NCBI RefSeq assembly: GCF_000241265.1
Contig: NZ_BAEE01000036.1
Span: forward strand, 62,001 to 126,000
Source of the DNA: Gordonia araii NBRC 100433
GTDB taxonomy: Bacteria; Actinomycetota; Actinomycetes; Mycobacteriales; Mycobacteriaceae
Reading direction: 5' to 3'
Length of the DNA: 64,000 nucleotides
This document shows, in pieces, positions 44,928-54,759 of the stretch. Made by a program: the position numbers and the translations under genes. Positions within the stretch are counted from its first letter, which is position 1. Every line of letters begins with the position of its first letter. Under the pieces are notes generated by a model that had not been told where the DNA came from, searched no databases, and saw nothing but the letters and a program-made list of their open reading frames with translations.

Positions 44928-46628
44928 GTGAGTAACGAAGAATCAGGGGCCAACCCGAGCGGCGGCGCAACGCGGCCGACGGGCACAGCCGAGCAGTTGC
45001 AGGAGCGCGTCGACAATCTTTCCGCGCGCAACGCGAAGCTCTTGGAGACCCTGAAAGAGGCTCGCCAGCAACTCGTCGCGCTGCGCGAAGAGGTCGATCG
45101 GCTCGGCCAGCCGCCCAGCGGCTACGGCGTGCTGCAGTCGGTCTATCCCGACGACGCGACCGTCGACGTGTTCACCTCCGGCCGCAAGATGAGGCTGACC
45201 GTGTCGCCCAACCTGGACGTCAGCGAGATGCGGGTGGGGCAGACGTTGCGCCTCAACGAGGCCCTGACCGTCGTCGAAGCGGGTGATTTCGACGTCTCGG
45301 GCGAAATCGCGATGCTGCGCGAAATCCTCTCCGACGGCTCGCGGGCCCTGGTGGTGGGACACGCCGACGAGGAGCGGGTGGTCGTGCTCGCTGAGCCGTT
45401 GCGCGCCTCCGACGACCCCGACGAGCACCGCCGCAAACTGCGCCCGGGCGACTCGTTGCTGATCGACAACAAGGCCGGCGTCGCCTTCGAGCGCATCCCC
45501 AAGGCCGAGGTCGAGGATCTCGTCCTGGAGGAGGTGCCCGACGTCGACTACTCCGATATCGGTGGCCTCGGCCGGCAGATCGAGCAGATCCGCGACGCCG
45601 TCGAGCTGCCCTTCCTGCACAAAGAACTGTTCCGCGAGTACTCGCTGCGCCCGCCCAAGGGCGTCCTGCTCTACGGTCCGCCGGGCTGTGGCAAGACGCT
45701 GATCGCCAAGGCGGTGGCCAATTCGCTGGCCCGAAAGATGGCGGAGGCCCGGGGCGACAACGCGCACGAGGCGAAGTCGTACTTCCTCAACATCAAAGGC
45801 CCCGAGCTGCTCAACAAGTTCGTCGGCGAGACCGAGCGCCACATCCGCCTGATCTTCCAGCGGGCCCGCGAGAAGGCCTCCGACGGCACGCCGGTGATCG
45901 TGTTCTTCGATGAGATGGATTCAATCTTCCGCACCCGTGGGTCGGGCGTGTCCTCCGACGTCGAGACGACCGTCGTTCCGCAGCTTCTCAGCGAGATCGA
46001 CGGCGTCGAGGGCTTGGAGAACGTCATCGTGATCGGTGCCTCCAACCGCGAGGACATGATCGATCCGGCGATCCTGCGTCCCGGCCGGCTCGACGTGAAG
46101 ATCAAGATCGAGCGTCCCGACGCGGAGTCGGCCATCGACATCTTCTCCAAATACCTGACCGAGGAGCTGCCGATCCACCCCGACGACATCGCCGAGTTCA
46201 ACGGCGATCGCACGGCCTGCGTTCGGGCCATGATCGAACGCGTCGTCGACCGCATGTACGCCGAGAGCGAGGACAACCGCTTCCTCGAAGTCACCTACGC
46301 CAACGGTGACAAGGAAGTCATGTACTTCAAGGACTTCAACTCCGGTGCGATGATCCAGAACGTCGTCGACCGAGCCAAGAAGTACGCGATCAAGGCGCAG
46401 CTGGAGACCAGCCAGCCCGGCCTCCGCATCGGTCACCTGCTGGATTCCATCCTCGACGAGTTCGCCGAGAACGAGGATCTGCCCAACACGACCAACCCCG
46501 ACGACTGGGCGCGGATCTCGGGCAAGAAGGGGGAGCGGATCGTCTACATCCGCACCCTGGTGACCGGCAAGAGCACGGGTGCGAGCCGGGCCATCGACAC
46601 CGAGACCTCGACCGGCCAGTACCTCTGA
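44928..46628 (+). CDS. arc: Proteasome-associated AAA ATPase Arc/Mpa
   Basis: 566 residues from GTG with AAGGAG upstream. N-terminal coiled coil (about 18-60), which captures Pup, followed by tandem OB domains (about 65-210), then an AAA module with Walker A GPPGCGKT near 250, Walker [13 protein letters not shown] and the pore-loop region [16 protein letters not shown]. It ends in GQYL, the tail that docks into and opens the 20S gate. Shorter than M. tuberculosis Mpa (609), with the difference in the N-terminal lead. First gene of the proteasome run. Confidence 0.96.
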   Translation: MSNEESGANPSGGATRPTGTAEQLQERVDNLSARNAKLLETLKEARQQLVALREEVDRLGQPPSGYGVLQSVYPDDATVDVFTSGRKMRLTVSPNLDVSEMRVGQTLRLNEALTVVEAGDFDVSGEIAMLREILSDGSRALVVGHADEERVVVLAEPLRASDDPDEHRRKLRPGDSLLIDNKAGVAFERIPKAEVEDLVLEEVPDVDYSDIGGLGRQIEQIRDAVELPFLHKELFREYSLRPPKGVLLYGPPGCGKTLIAKAVANSLARKMAEARGDNAHEAKSYFLNIKGPELLNKFVGETERHIRLIFQRAREKASDGTPVIVFFDEMDSIFRTRGSGVSSDVETTVVPQLLSEIDGVEGLENVIVIGASNREDMIDPAILRPGRLDVKIKIERPDAESAIDIFSKYLTEELPIHPDDIAEFNGDRTACVRAMIERVVDRMYAESEDNRFLEVTYANGDKEVMYFKDFNSGAMIQNVVDRAKKYAIKAQLETSQPGLRIGHLLDSILDEFAENEDLPNTTNPDDWARISGKKGERIVYIRTLVTGKSTGASRAIDTETSTGQYL

Positions 46629-46664
46629 TTCGCGGGCGATTCGCGGGTAACTAGGCTGGAGATC

Positions 46665-48167
46665 ATGCAGCGAATCATCGGGATCGAGGTCGAGTACGGC
46701 ATTTCCGCGCCCGATGATCCGACCGCCAACCCGATCATGACGTCCACCCAGGCGGTGCTCGCGTATGCCGCGGCCGCCGGGGTGCCCCGGGCCAAGCGGA
46801 CCCGGTGGGACTACGAGGTGGAGTCCCCGATGCGCGATGCACGGGGCTTCGACTTGGGTCGCAGCAACGGCCCGGCACCGATCATCGACGCCGACGAGAT
46901 CGGCGCGGCGAACATGATCCTGACCAACGGCGCGCGCCTCTACGTCGACCACGCCCATCCGGAGTACTCCGCGCCGGAGGTCACCGATCCGATGGACGCG
47001 GTGATCTGGGATAAGGCCGGTGAACGGGTGATGGAGGCGGCCGCGCGGTACGTCGCGAGCGTGCCCGGCGCCCCGCGGCTGCAGCTCTACAAGAACAACA
47101 TCGACGGGAAGGGCGCCTCCTACGGCACCCACGAGAACTACCTGATGGATCGCGACACGCCGTTCGCCGACGTCGTCACGGGGCTCACGCCCTTCTTCGC
47201 ATCGCGGCAGGTGATCTGCGGATCCGGGCGCGTCGGCATCGGCCAATCCGGCGACGAGGCGGGGTTTCAGCTGTCCCAGCGCGCCGACTATATCGAGGTC
47301 GAGGTCGGCCTGGAGACGACGCTCAAGCGCGGCATCATCAACACCCGCGACGAACCGCACGCCGACCCGGACCGGTACCGGCGGCTGCACGTGATCATCG
47401 GCGACGCCAACCTCGCCGAGACCGCGACCTATCTCAAGGTGGGGACCACCGCGCTCGTCCTGGACCTCATCGAGGCGGGGGTGGACTTGTCCGATCTGGA
47501 GCTGGCACGGCCGGTGTCGGCCGTGCACGCCATCAGCCACGATCCGACGCTGTCGGAGGTCGTCGCCCTGGCGGACGGCCGCGAACTCACCGGTCTGGCG
47601 ATCCAGCGCGAGTATCTGGCGCGGTGCCAGCAGTTCCACGACCTGCACCACGCCGACGACGCCTCGGCCGCCAATGTGCTGGCGATCTGGGCGGATGTGC
47701 TCGACCGGCTCGAACGCGACCCGATGGAGTGCGCCGACATCCTCGACTGGCCGGCCAAACTGCGGCTGCTGGAGGGCTTCCGGCAGCGCGAGGGCCTCGG
47801 CTGGTCGGCGCCCCGACTGGCGCTGATCGACCTGCAGTACTCCGATGTACGGCTGGACAAGGGGCTGTACAACCGGCTCGTCGCCCGCGGATCGATGAAA
47901 CGGCTGGTCGACGAGGCGCAGGTCGCCGAGGCGGTGACCAGCCCGCCGCCGGATACGCGCGCGTATTTCCGCGGCGAATGCCTGCGCCGGTTCGGCGCCG
48001 ATATCGCCGCGGCCAGCTGGGACTCGGTCATCTTCGACCTGGGCGGGGACTCGTTGATCCGCATCCCGACGCTGGAACCGTTGCGGGGCAGTCGTTCCCA
48101 TGTGGGTGCGCTGCTCGACTCGGTGACGTCGGCGGCAGAACTCGTCGACGAACTCACGGCCAAGTAG
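46665..48167 (+). CDS. dop: Deamidase/depupylase of Pup, Dop
   Basis: 500 residues. Carboxylate-amine ligase-like fold. ATP/metal-binding glutamates near the start (IIGIEVEYG) and the catalytic aspartate D95 in [14 protein letters not shown]. It has the Dop loop ([17 protein letters not shown], residues 23-39) that PafA lacks. It converts the C-terminal Gln of Pup to Glu and also removes Pup from proteins. 36 bp after arc, 62 bp before pup. Confidence 0.96.
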   Translation: MQRIIGIEVEYGISAPDDPTANPIMTSTQAVLAYAAAAGVPRAKRTRWDYEVESPMRDARGFDLGRSNGPAPIIDADEIGAANMILTNGARLYVDHAHPEYSAPEVTDPMDAVIWDKAGERVMEAAARYVASVPGAPRLQLYKNNIDGKGASYGTHENYLMDRDTPFADVVTGLTPFFASRQVICGSGRVGIGQSGDEAGFQLSQRADYIEVEVGLETTLKRGIINTRDEPHADPDRYRRLHVIIGDANLAETATYLKVGTTALVLDLIEAGVDLSDLELARPVSAVHAISHDPTLSEVVALADGRELTGLAIQREYLARCQQFHDLHHADDASAANVLAIWADVLDRLERDPMECADILDWPAKLRLLEGFRQREGLGWSAPRLALIDLQYSDVRLDKGLYNRLVARGSMKRLVDEAQVAEAVTSPPPDTRAYFRGECLRRFGADIAAASWDSVIFDLGGDSLIRIPTLEPLRGSRSHVGALLDSVTSAAELVDELTAK

Positions 48168-48229
48168 CGCAGAGCCGACGGGCAGGTTTCCAGTAGGGTG
48201 GAATCCGAATTCGCGTGAATGGAGGCGGC

Positions 48230-48421
48230 ATGGCGCAGGAACAGAAACGATCCGGTGGTGGCGGCGACGACGGTGACCTCGGTCCCGACGGAGCGGCCGG
48301 TCAGGAGCGCCGCGAGAAGCTCGCCGAGGACACCGACGATCTGCTCGACGAGATCGACGACGTGTTGGAAGAGAACGCGGAGGACTTCGTGCGCGCCTAC
48401 GTGCAGAAGGGCGGCCAGTGA
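48230..48421 (+). CDS. pup: Prokaryotic ubiquitin-like protein Pup
   Basis: 63 residues from the ATG at 48230, with GGAGG 4 nt upstream; a GTG at 48215 is in frame but lacks a site. Gly/Asp-rich disordered N-terminal half, helical region [21 protein letters not shown] that binds the Arc coiled coil, and C-terminus VQKGGQ. The terminal Gln means deamidation by Dop is required before ligation. The prcB GTG overlaps its stop by 4 bp. Confidence 0.97.
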   Translation: MAQEQKRSGGGGDDGDLGPDGAAGQERREKLAEDTDDLLDEIDDVLEENAEDFVRAYVQKGGQ

Positions 48422-49257
48422 ACCGGTCGCCCGGACCCGACATCTCCTCGTTCACCGACTACCTCGGCCAGCACGCACCCGAGCTGTTGCCCGGTCGTCG
48501 CGTGGAACGGCACGGCGTCGCTCCCGGTTCGCCAGCCTCGGTGCCGCACGGCACGACGATCGTGGCCGTCGCCTACCCGGGCGGTGTGGTCATCGCCGGT
48601 GACCGGCGGGCCACCGCGGGCAATCTGATCGCGACGCGCGACATCCAGAAGGTCTTCATCACCGACGACTACTCGGCCGCCGGTATCGCCGGCACCGCGG
48701 GCATCGCCGTGGAGATGGTGCGCCTGTTCGCCGTCGAACTCGAGCACTACGAGAAGATCGAGGGCGTTTCGCTGACCCTGGACGGCAAGGTGTCGCGCAT
48801 GGCGGCGATGGTCCGGGGCAACCTGGGTGCGGCGCTGCAGGGCCTGGCCGCGATCCCGCTGCTCGTCGGCTTCGACGCCGACGCGGCTGATCCGCGCGCC
48901 CGCGGCCGGATCTTCTCCTTCGACGTCGCGGGCGACCGGCACGAGGAGTTCGGCGGCTATCAGGCCATCGGTTCGGGCTCGGTGTTCGCGAAATCCTCGC
49001 TGAAGAAGCGGTACCGCGGAGACCTGACCGCCGAGGAGGCGCTCAAGATCGCCGTCGAAGCGCTGTACGACGCGGCCGACGACGATTCGGCGACCGCCGG
49101 GCCCGACACGGTCCGCAAGATCTACCCGACCGCGGTGACGGTGGACGCCGAGGGTGCGGCCGAGGTGCCGGACCGGCAGATCGCCGAGGCGGCCGGGCAG
49201 ATCATCGAAGAGCGCTCGCGGAGCTATGACGAGCTCCGCGACGAGGCGGGGGAGTAG
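48418..49257 (+). CDS. prcB: Proteasome subunit beta PrcB
   Basis: 279 residues with GTG start inside the pup stop region (GTGA). The propeptide is residues 1-45; autocleavage at [13 protein letters not shown] exposes catalytic T46. The catalytic Lys and Asp of the Ntn-hydrolase fold are in GDRRATAGN and [13 protein letters not shown]. Forms the inner beta rings of the 20S core. Two bases before prcA. Confidence 0.96.
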   Translation: MNRSPGPDISSFTDYLGQHAPELLPGRRVERHGVAPGSPASVPHGTTIVAVAYPGGVVIAGDRRATAGNLIATRDIQKVFITDDYSAAGIAGTAGIAVEMVRLFAVELEHYEKIEGVSLTLDGKVSRMAAMVRGNLGAALQGLAAIPLLVGFDADAADPRARGRIFSFDVAGDRHEEFGGYQAIGSGSVFAKSSLKKRYRGDLTAEEALKIAVEALYDAADDDSATAGPDTVRKIYPTAVTVDAEGAAEVPDRQIAEAAGQIIEERSRSYDELRDEAGE

Positions 49258-49259
49258 CG

Positions 49260-50039
49260 ATGACCTTCCCGTATTACGCGAGCGCCGAGCAGATCATGCG
49301 CGACCGCTCGGAGCTGGCGCGCAAAGGCATCGCGCGCGGCCGCAGCGTCGTGACGCTCACCTACGCCGACGGTGTCCTGTTCGTCGCGGAGAACCCGTCG
49401 AACACGTTGCGCAAGGTGTCCGAGATCTACGACCGCATCGGCTTCGCAGCGGTCGGCAAGTACAACGAGTTCGAAAGCCTGCGCCGGGCCGGTATCCAGC
49501 TCGCCGACCTGCGCGGCTACAGCTACGACCGCGCCGACGTCAGCGGCTTGTCGCTGGCCAACGCCTACGCCACCACACTGGGCACGGTGTTCACCGAGCA
49601 GCCCAAACCGTACGAGGTCGAACTGTGTGTCGCCGAGGTCGCCAAACCGGGCCGGGACACGCCGTCGCAGCTCTACCGGATCGGCTACGACGGCTCCGTC
49701 GTCGACGAGACCCGATTCCTGGTCATGGGCGGGCACACCGAGGCGATCACGGCGGCGCTCACGGAGTCCTTCGAGCCGGATCTGGCCCTAACCGCCGCCC
49801 TCGGCATCGCGGTGACGGCGCTGGCCAACCCGACGCCGCCCGCCCAGCCCGACGCCGGGCGTGCGACCTCGAACGGAGCCGCGAACGACTCGTCGCCGAC
49901 CACGCCGCGCGAGCTGGCCGCGACCGACCTGGAGGTCGCGGTTCTCGACCGGACGCGCCCGCGCAGGGCATTCCGGCGGCTCGGCCACGACGAGGTCGCC
50001 GCCCTGCTGGCCGACGCCGGCAAATCCAAGAAGGGCTGA
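49260..50039 (+). CDS. prcA: Proteasome subunit alpha PrcA
   Basis: 259 residues. Outer-ring subunit; the N-terminal gate segment ([20 protein letters not shown]) and H0 helix precede the Ntn fold, and no catalytic Thr is present ([19 protein letters not shown]). The C-terminal 60 residues ([17 protein letters not shown]...) are extended and probably disordered. Five bases before pafA. Confidence 0.95.
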   Translation: MTFPYYASAEQIMRDRSELARKGIARGRSVVTLTYADGVLFVAENPSNTLRKVSEIYDRIGFAAVGKYNEFESLRRAGIQLADLRGYSYDRADVSGLSLANAYATTLGTVFTEQPKPYEVELCVAEVAKPGRDTPSQLYRIGYDGSVVDETRFLVMGGHTEAITAALTESFEPDLALTAALGIAVTALANPTPPAQPDAGRATSNGAANDSSPTTPRELAATDLEVAVLDRTRPRRAFRRLGHDEVAALLADAGKSKKG

Positions 50040-50044
50040 CCGGC

Positions 50045-51403
50045 ATGCAGCGTCGCATCATGGGGATCGAGACGGAATTCGGTGTCACCTGCACCTTCCG
50101 TGGACACCGCCGGCTCAGCCCCGACGAGGTCGCGCGCTACCTGTTCCGCAGGGTCGTGTCCTGGGGGCGATCGTCGAACGTGTTCCTGGACAACGGTGCG
50201 CGGCTCTACCTCGATGTCGGATCGCACCCGGAGTACGCGACCGCCGAGTGCGACGACCTGCTGACCTTGATCAATCACGACCGGGCAGGGGAGCGCATCC
50301 TGGTCGACCTGCTGCTCGACGCGCAGAACCGGTTGTCCGACGAGGGCATCGGCGGCGACATCTACCTGTTCAAGAACAACACCGACTCCGCGGGCAACTC
50401 CTACGGCTGCCACGAGAACTTCCTGGTGGTGCGCTCCGGCGAGTTCTCCCGGATCTCCGATGTGTTGTTGCCGTTCCTCGTGACCCGCCAGCTGATCTGC
50501 GGTGCGGGAAAGGTACTCGCGACGCCGAGTACAGGGCAGTTCTGCCTCTCCCAGCGCGCCGAGCACATCTGGGAGGGCGTATCGAGCGCGACGACCCGCT
50601 CGCGTCCGATCATCAATACCCGCGACGAGCCGCACGCCGATGCCGAGAAGTACCGCCGCCTGCACGTGATCGTCGGCGACTCCAACATGGCCGAGCCGAC
50701 GACGATGCTCAAGGTCGGTTCGGCGCTGCTGGTGCTGGAGATGATCGAGGCGGGCGTCAGTTTCCGGGATTTCGCGCTCGACAACCCGATCCGGGCGATC
50801 CGCGAGATCAGCCATGACCCCACCGGCCGCCGTGCGGTGCGGCTGGCCGGCGGTCGGGAGGCCAGCGCCCTGGACATCCAGCGCGAGTACTATTCGCGCG
50901 CTGTCGACCACATGGCGAACCGCCAGCCCGACGAGATGCTCAGCAAGGTCGTGGACCTGTGGGGGCGGATCCTGGACGCGGTCGAGTCCGACGACTTCTC
51001 CTCGGTGGACACCGAAATAGACTGGGTGATCAAGCGCAAGCTCTTCCAGCGCTACCTGGACCGCTACGACATCGACCTGGGCGACCCGAAGATCGCCCAG
51101 CTCGACCTGGCCTATCACGACATCCTTCCCGGTCGTGGCGTTGCCGACGTGCTCACCCGCAAGGGACTGATCGCGCGTGTCACCACCGACGACGCCATCG
51201 ACGCCGCCGTGCACACGCCGCCGCAGACCACGCGCGCCAAGCTGCGTGGCGAGTTCATCAGCGCGGCCCAGGCCGCCGGGCGCGACTTCACCGTCGACTG
51301 GGTGCACCTCAAACTGAACGATCAAGCCCAGCGCACCGTCCTGTGCAAGGACCCGTTCCGCTCGGTCGACGAGCGCGTCGATCGCCTCATCGCCTCGATG
51401 TGA
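50045..51403 (+). CDS. pafA: Pup-protein ligase PafA
   Basis: 452 residues, the same length as in M. tuberculosis. Ligates the Pup C-terminal glutamate to substrate lysines with ATP. Metal/ATP site glutamates in MGIETEFG, catalytic D57 in [13 protein letters not shown], and the conserved [20 protein letters not shown] segment shared with Dop. It lacks the Dop loop. Followed at 16 bp by pafB. Confidence 0.96.
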   Translation: MQRRIMGIETEFGVTCTFRGHRRLSPDEVARYLFRRVVSWGRSSNVFLDNGARLYLDVGSHPEYATAECDDLLTLINHDRAGERILVDLLLDAQNRLSDEGIGGDIYLFKNNTDSAGNSYGCHENFLVVRSGEFSRISDVLLPFLVTRQLICGAGKVLATPSTGQFCLSQRAEHIWEGVSSATTRSRPIINTRDEPHADAEKYRRLHVIVGDSNMAEPTTMLKVGSALLVLEMIEAGVSFRDFALDNPIRAIREISHDPTGRRAVRLAGGREASALDIQREYYSRAVDHMANRQPDEMLSKVVDLWGRILDAVESDDFSSVDTEIDWVIKRKLFQRYLDRYDIDLGDPKIAQLDLAYHDILPGRGVADVLTRKGLIARVTTDDAIDAAVHTPPQTTRAKLRGEFISAAQAAGRDFTVDWVHLKLNDQAQRTVLCKDPFRSVDERVDRLIASM

Positions 51404-51419
51404 CCACTAACCTGTTCGT

Positions 51420-52412
51420 GTGACGAAACGCGCGAAAGTCGAGCGACAGCTCAACCTGGTCATCTGCCTGCTGTCGACGCGTCAGTTCGTCTCCGCCGAG
51501 TACATCCGCCGCAACGTGGGCGGGTACTACGAGAACGACAGCAGCGACGAGGCGTTCTTCCGGATGTTCGAGCGGGACAAGGCCGACCTGCGCGACCTGG
51601 GCATCCCGCTGATCACCGGCCCGACATCGGGATACGGCGAGGCGGACGACGGCTATCGCATCGACCGCGAACGCTACGAGCTGCCCGATATACACCTCGA
51701 CGGCGACGAGGCCGCGGTCGTCGCCCTGGCGACCGCGCTCTGGGACAGTTCCGAGGTCGCCGCGATCGCGCAGAGCGCGGCCCTCAAACTGCGCGCGGCG
51801 GGCATCGACGTCTCCGCCGACGAGGACTGGGTGGTCAGTCCCAAATCCGCCGGCCGGGGCGCCGGCGACGAACGGGTCCTGCGCACCCTCCTGGAGGCGA
51901 GCGAGCAGCGTCGCGCGGTCGAGATGTCCTATCAGCGGCCGGGCGCCCAAGCCTCGGTGCGCCGCCTGGAGCCGTGGGGCGTCGTGACTCACCGCGGGCG
52001 CTGGTACGTCGTGGGGCACGACCTCGATCGGGAGCAACAGCGCACCTTCCGTCTCTCCCGGATCACCGAGGTGACCCCCACCGGCCGTCCGAAGGCGTTC
52101 ACCCCCGGCGTCGAGCCGGGCCGTCTGCGCGAACTGGTTGCCGAATCGGTCTATTCGGCGTTCCGGGAGAAGCGGAGCGAGGCCACGATCTGGGTCGCCG
52201 CCGACCGCGCGGCCTGGCTGCGCCGGCTCGCGTCCTCGTCGAGGCCCTCGGTGCTCGACGGCGAGCCGGGCGATGAGCTGACCGTGACCTACGACTCCAC
52301 GTCGTCGATGGTGCGCACCGTGCTGCGCGCCGGGCCCGACGCCGTGGTACTGGCCCCCGACGGGCTGCGGCACGCGGTGGTCGCGGCCCTCGACGAATTG
52401 GCGGTGCGGTGA
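51420..52412 (+). CDS. pafB: WYL-domain transcriptional regulator PafB
   Basis: 330 residues, GTG start. N-terminal winged HTH (QLNLVICLLSTRQFVSAEYI), WYL domain (VEMSYQRPGAQASVRRLEPW...GRWYVVGHDLDR) and a WCX tail. With PafC it forms the activator of LexA/RecA-independent DNA damage genes in mycobacteria. The stop codon overlaps the start of pafC. Confidence 0.93.
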   Translation: MTKRAKVERQLNLVICLLSTRQFVSAEYIRRNVGGYYENDSSDEAFFRMFERDKADLRDLGIPLITGPTSGYGEADDGYRIDRERYELPDIHLDGDEAAVVALATALWDSSEVAAIAQSAALKLRAAGIDVSADEDWVVSPKSAGRGAGDERVLRTLLEASEQRRAVEMSYQRPGAQASVRRLEPWGVVTHRGRWYVVGHDLDREQQRTFRLSRITEVTPTGRPKAFTPGVEPGRLRELVAESVYSAFREKRSEATIWVAADRAAWLRRLASSSRPSVLDGEPGDELTVTYDSTSSMVRTVLRAGPDAVVLAPDGLRHAVVAALDELAVR

Positions 52413-53449
52413 TGGCGGAAGCATCGGTCTCGCGGTTCTCGCGGCTGCTGGCGATGGTGCCGTACCTGGCGTCCCGGCAGGGGATCGCCGTGTCGGAGGC
52501 CGCCGCCGATCTGGGTATCACCACCGGACAGCTGACGAAGGACATCGAACAGCTCTTTGTCTGCGGGCAGCGGCAGAACGGCTTCGAAGACCTCATCGAC
52601 GTGCAGTACGACTCGGGTCATGTGCGGGTCCAGTTCACGGCGGGCATGGACCGGCCGTTGCGCCTGACGGGTGCCGAGGCCGCCCTGCTACAGACCGCGC
52701 TGGCGACGCTGGCCGACATTCCGGGCGTCGACGCCGACGCGACGCGTAGGGCGATCGCCAAGATCGAGGCCGCGATGGCGGTACCGGTGCGGGCGAAGAA
52801 AAAGGGCCTGCGTGCCCGGGGCGAGGAGTTGGCCGCAGCCGAGTCCGCGGCCCGCGCGCAGCGCAGCGAACCGTCGGCCGACGGGGGAGGCGCGCCGACT
52901 TCCCGTCGCCAGCGTCGCTACGACGAGGTACGGGAAGCCGTGCGTGCGCATCGGGCGCTACGGCTCCGGTACTACACACCGGCCCGCGACGCCGTGAGCG
53001 AACGGATCGTCGATCCGATCACGGTGAAACTCATCGACGGCAACGCGTATCTCCAAGCGTGGTGCCGAAGCGCCGAAGACACCCGGTTGTTCCGGTTCGA
53101 CCGGATCGAGGCGGCCGAGCAACTCGACGAACCGTCGAATCCCCCGCCCGCGGCCGCTGCTTCGGTCGGACCGGCCGGGTGGGAGGAGCAGGACCTTCTG
53201 ACCGCGGAGTTGGAGATCGCCCCGGAGCAGCTGTGGGTGACCGAGAACTACCTCGTCGACATCATCGACGACGGTTCCGGCCCGGCGCCCGACGGCGCGC
53301 CGGTGCGGGCCCGCGTGCACTACGGCTCGCAGGAGTGGCTGGTCCGTTTCGTGTCCGGCTTCGGCGGGACGATCCGGCTCGTCGGCGAACCGGAGATCTC
53401 TGCTCAGGTACACGCACGGGCGGCTGCCGCCCGGGAGCGTTATCGGTAG
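52412..53449 (+). CDS. pafC: WYL-domain transcriptional regulator PafC
   Basis: 345 residues from the ATG at 52412, which overlaps the pafB TGA by one base; GTG at 52409 is the alternative. HTH ([20 protein letters not shown]), an Ala/Arg/Glu-rich linker (about residues 120-170), WYL domain ([19 protein letters not shown]...[19 protein letters not shown]) and WCX tail. Partner of PafB. Confidence 0.93.
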   Translation: MAEASVSRFSRLLAMVPYLASRQGIAVSEAAADLGITTGQLTKDIEQLFVCGQRQNGFEDLIDVQYDSGHVRVQFTAGMDRPLRLTGAEAALLQTALATLADIPGVDADATRRAIAKIEAAMAVPVRAKKKGLRARGEELAAAESAARAQRSEPSADGGGAPTSRRQRRYDEVREAVRAHRALRLRYYTPARDAVSERIVDPITVKLIDGNAYLQAWCRSAEDTRLFRFDRIEAAEQLDEPSNPPPAAAASVGPAGWEEQDLLTAELEIAPEQLWVTENYLVDIIDDGSGPAPDGAPVRARVHYGSQEWLVRFVSGFGGTIRLVGEPEISAQVHARAAAARERYR

Positions 53450-53520
53450 CGCGAAGGCGCTACCGGGCCAATCGCGTAGACTTGGCGTCGAGTCAAGCCC
53501 CTTTCGGACAGGAGTTGCCC

Positions 53521-53772
53521 ATGACCGGGTGGATGCAACCGTCGCACCTCATCATCATCGCCATCATCTTCTTGCTCCTGTTCGGCGCGGGGAAGCTGCC
53601 CGCGGCCGCCCGCGGACTGGGCCAGTCGCTGCGCATCTTCAAGAGCGAGATCCGCGAGATGACCAAGGACGACGGCGATAAGGACACCGACGCCGCCGCC
53701 CAGCGCGAGCTGCCGCCGGGCGAGAAGGGCGAGGCCGCCGCGGATCCCGCGTCGGAGAAGAAGTCGGCCTAG
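53521..53772 (+). CDS. tatA: Sec-independent translocase subunit TatA
   Basis: 83 residues. One transmembrane helix ([18 protein letters not shown]), the FG-x-x-LP hinge, an amphipathic helix ([19 protein letters not shown]) and an acidic, Ala-rich tail. AGGAG lies upstream. Forms the pore of the twin-arginine translocase with TatC, encoded 12 bp downstream. Confidence 0.95.
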   Translation: MTGWMQPSHLIIIAIIFLLLFGAGKLPAAARGLGQSLRIFKSEIREMTKDDGDKDTDAAAQRELPPGEKGEAAADPASEKKSA

Positions 53773-53784
53773 TCCGCCGCCCGC

Positions 53785-54756
53785 GTGCGCATTCCCTTCG
53801 ACCCTCGCCGCCGCCGCAGCAAGGTCAATCCCGACGGCACCATGTCGTTGGTCGACCATCTGCGCGAGCTGCGCACCCGTTTGATCATCGCGCTCATCGC
53901 GATCGCCGCCACCACGATCATCGGCTTCATCTGGTACTCGCACGGCGTCTGGCGACTCGATTCGCTTGGCGAGCTGTTGCGTGGCCCGTACTGCAGCCTC
54001 CCGGCGGACGTCCGCGCCTCGTTCTCACCCGATGGAGAGTGCCGACTACTGGCGACGGGGCCGTTCGACCAGTTCATGCTGCGCCTGCAGGTCGCGCTGA
54101 CCGCCGGCGTCGTGCTCGCCGCGCCGATCTGGTTCTACCAGCTGTGGCGGTTCATCACGCCCGCGCTGCACCGCAATGAACGTCGGTACGCCGTCGGATT
54201 CGTCACCGCGGCCAGCCTCCTCTTCGTCGCCGGCGCGGTCCTGGCCTACCTGGTCGTGTCGAAGGCGTTCGGATTCCTGCTGAGCGTCGGCAGCGACGTC
54301 CAGATCACCGCGCTGGCGGGCGATCAGTACTTCTCGTTCATGCTCAACCTGCTGATCATCTTCGGGATCAGCTTCGAGCTGCCGGTGCTGCTGATCGCGC
54401 TGAACCTCATCGGCGTGCTCAGCTACGAGCGTCTCAAGCACTGGCGTCGCGGGTTGATCTTCGCCATGTTCGTCTTCGCGGGCATCGTGACGCCCGGATC
54501 CGACCCGTTCACCATGTTGGCGCTGGCGTTCGCCCTGACGATCCTGCTGGAAGCCTCGATCCAGTTCGCCCGGTTCAACGATCGCCGCCGAGCGCGCAAG
54601 CGGGCGCGTCTGGAGGACCTCGCCGACGACGAGGCCAGCCCGCTGCCTCCGCCGGGACCGCGGCCGACGGCGGCCCCGATCGGCGCCCCGGCCGGTGTCG
54701 CGTCCGCGGATCGGGAATCGGTTCGCGATCGGGCGAACTTCGATGACATCCTGTAG
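53785..54756 (+). CDS. tatC: Sec-independent translocase subunit TatC
   Basis: 323 residues, GTG start. Six transmembrane helices; the N-terminal signature [14 protein letters not shown] binds the twin-arginine motif. Conserved [21 protein letters not shown] and [18 protein letters not shown] segments. A charged then Pro/Ala-rich tail of about 65 residues follows the last helix. helY begins 3 bp after the stop. Confidence 0.95.
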   Translation: MRIPFDPRRRRSKVNPDGTMSLVDHLRELRTRLIIALIAIAATTIIGFIWYSHGVWRLDSLGELLRGPYCSLPADVRASFSPDGECRLLATGPFDQFMLRLQVALTAGVVLAAPIWFYQLWRFITPALHRNERRYAVGFVTAASLLFVAGAVLAYLVVSKAFGFLLSVGSDVQITALAGDQYFSFMLNLLIIFGISFELPVLLIALNLIGVLSYERLKHWRRGLIFAMFVFAGIVTPGSDPFTMLALAFALTILLEASIQFARFNDRRRARKRARLEDLADDEASPLPPPGPRPTAAPIGAPAGVASADRESVRDRANFDDIL

Positions 54757-54759
54757 TCG

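Noticed and set aside
45921-48455. 844-residue minus-strand open frame
   Set aside because: Lies opposite arc, dop and pup, all confidently identified; no recognisable domain.
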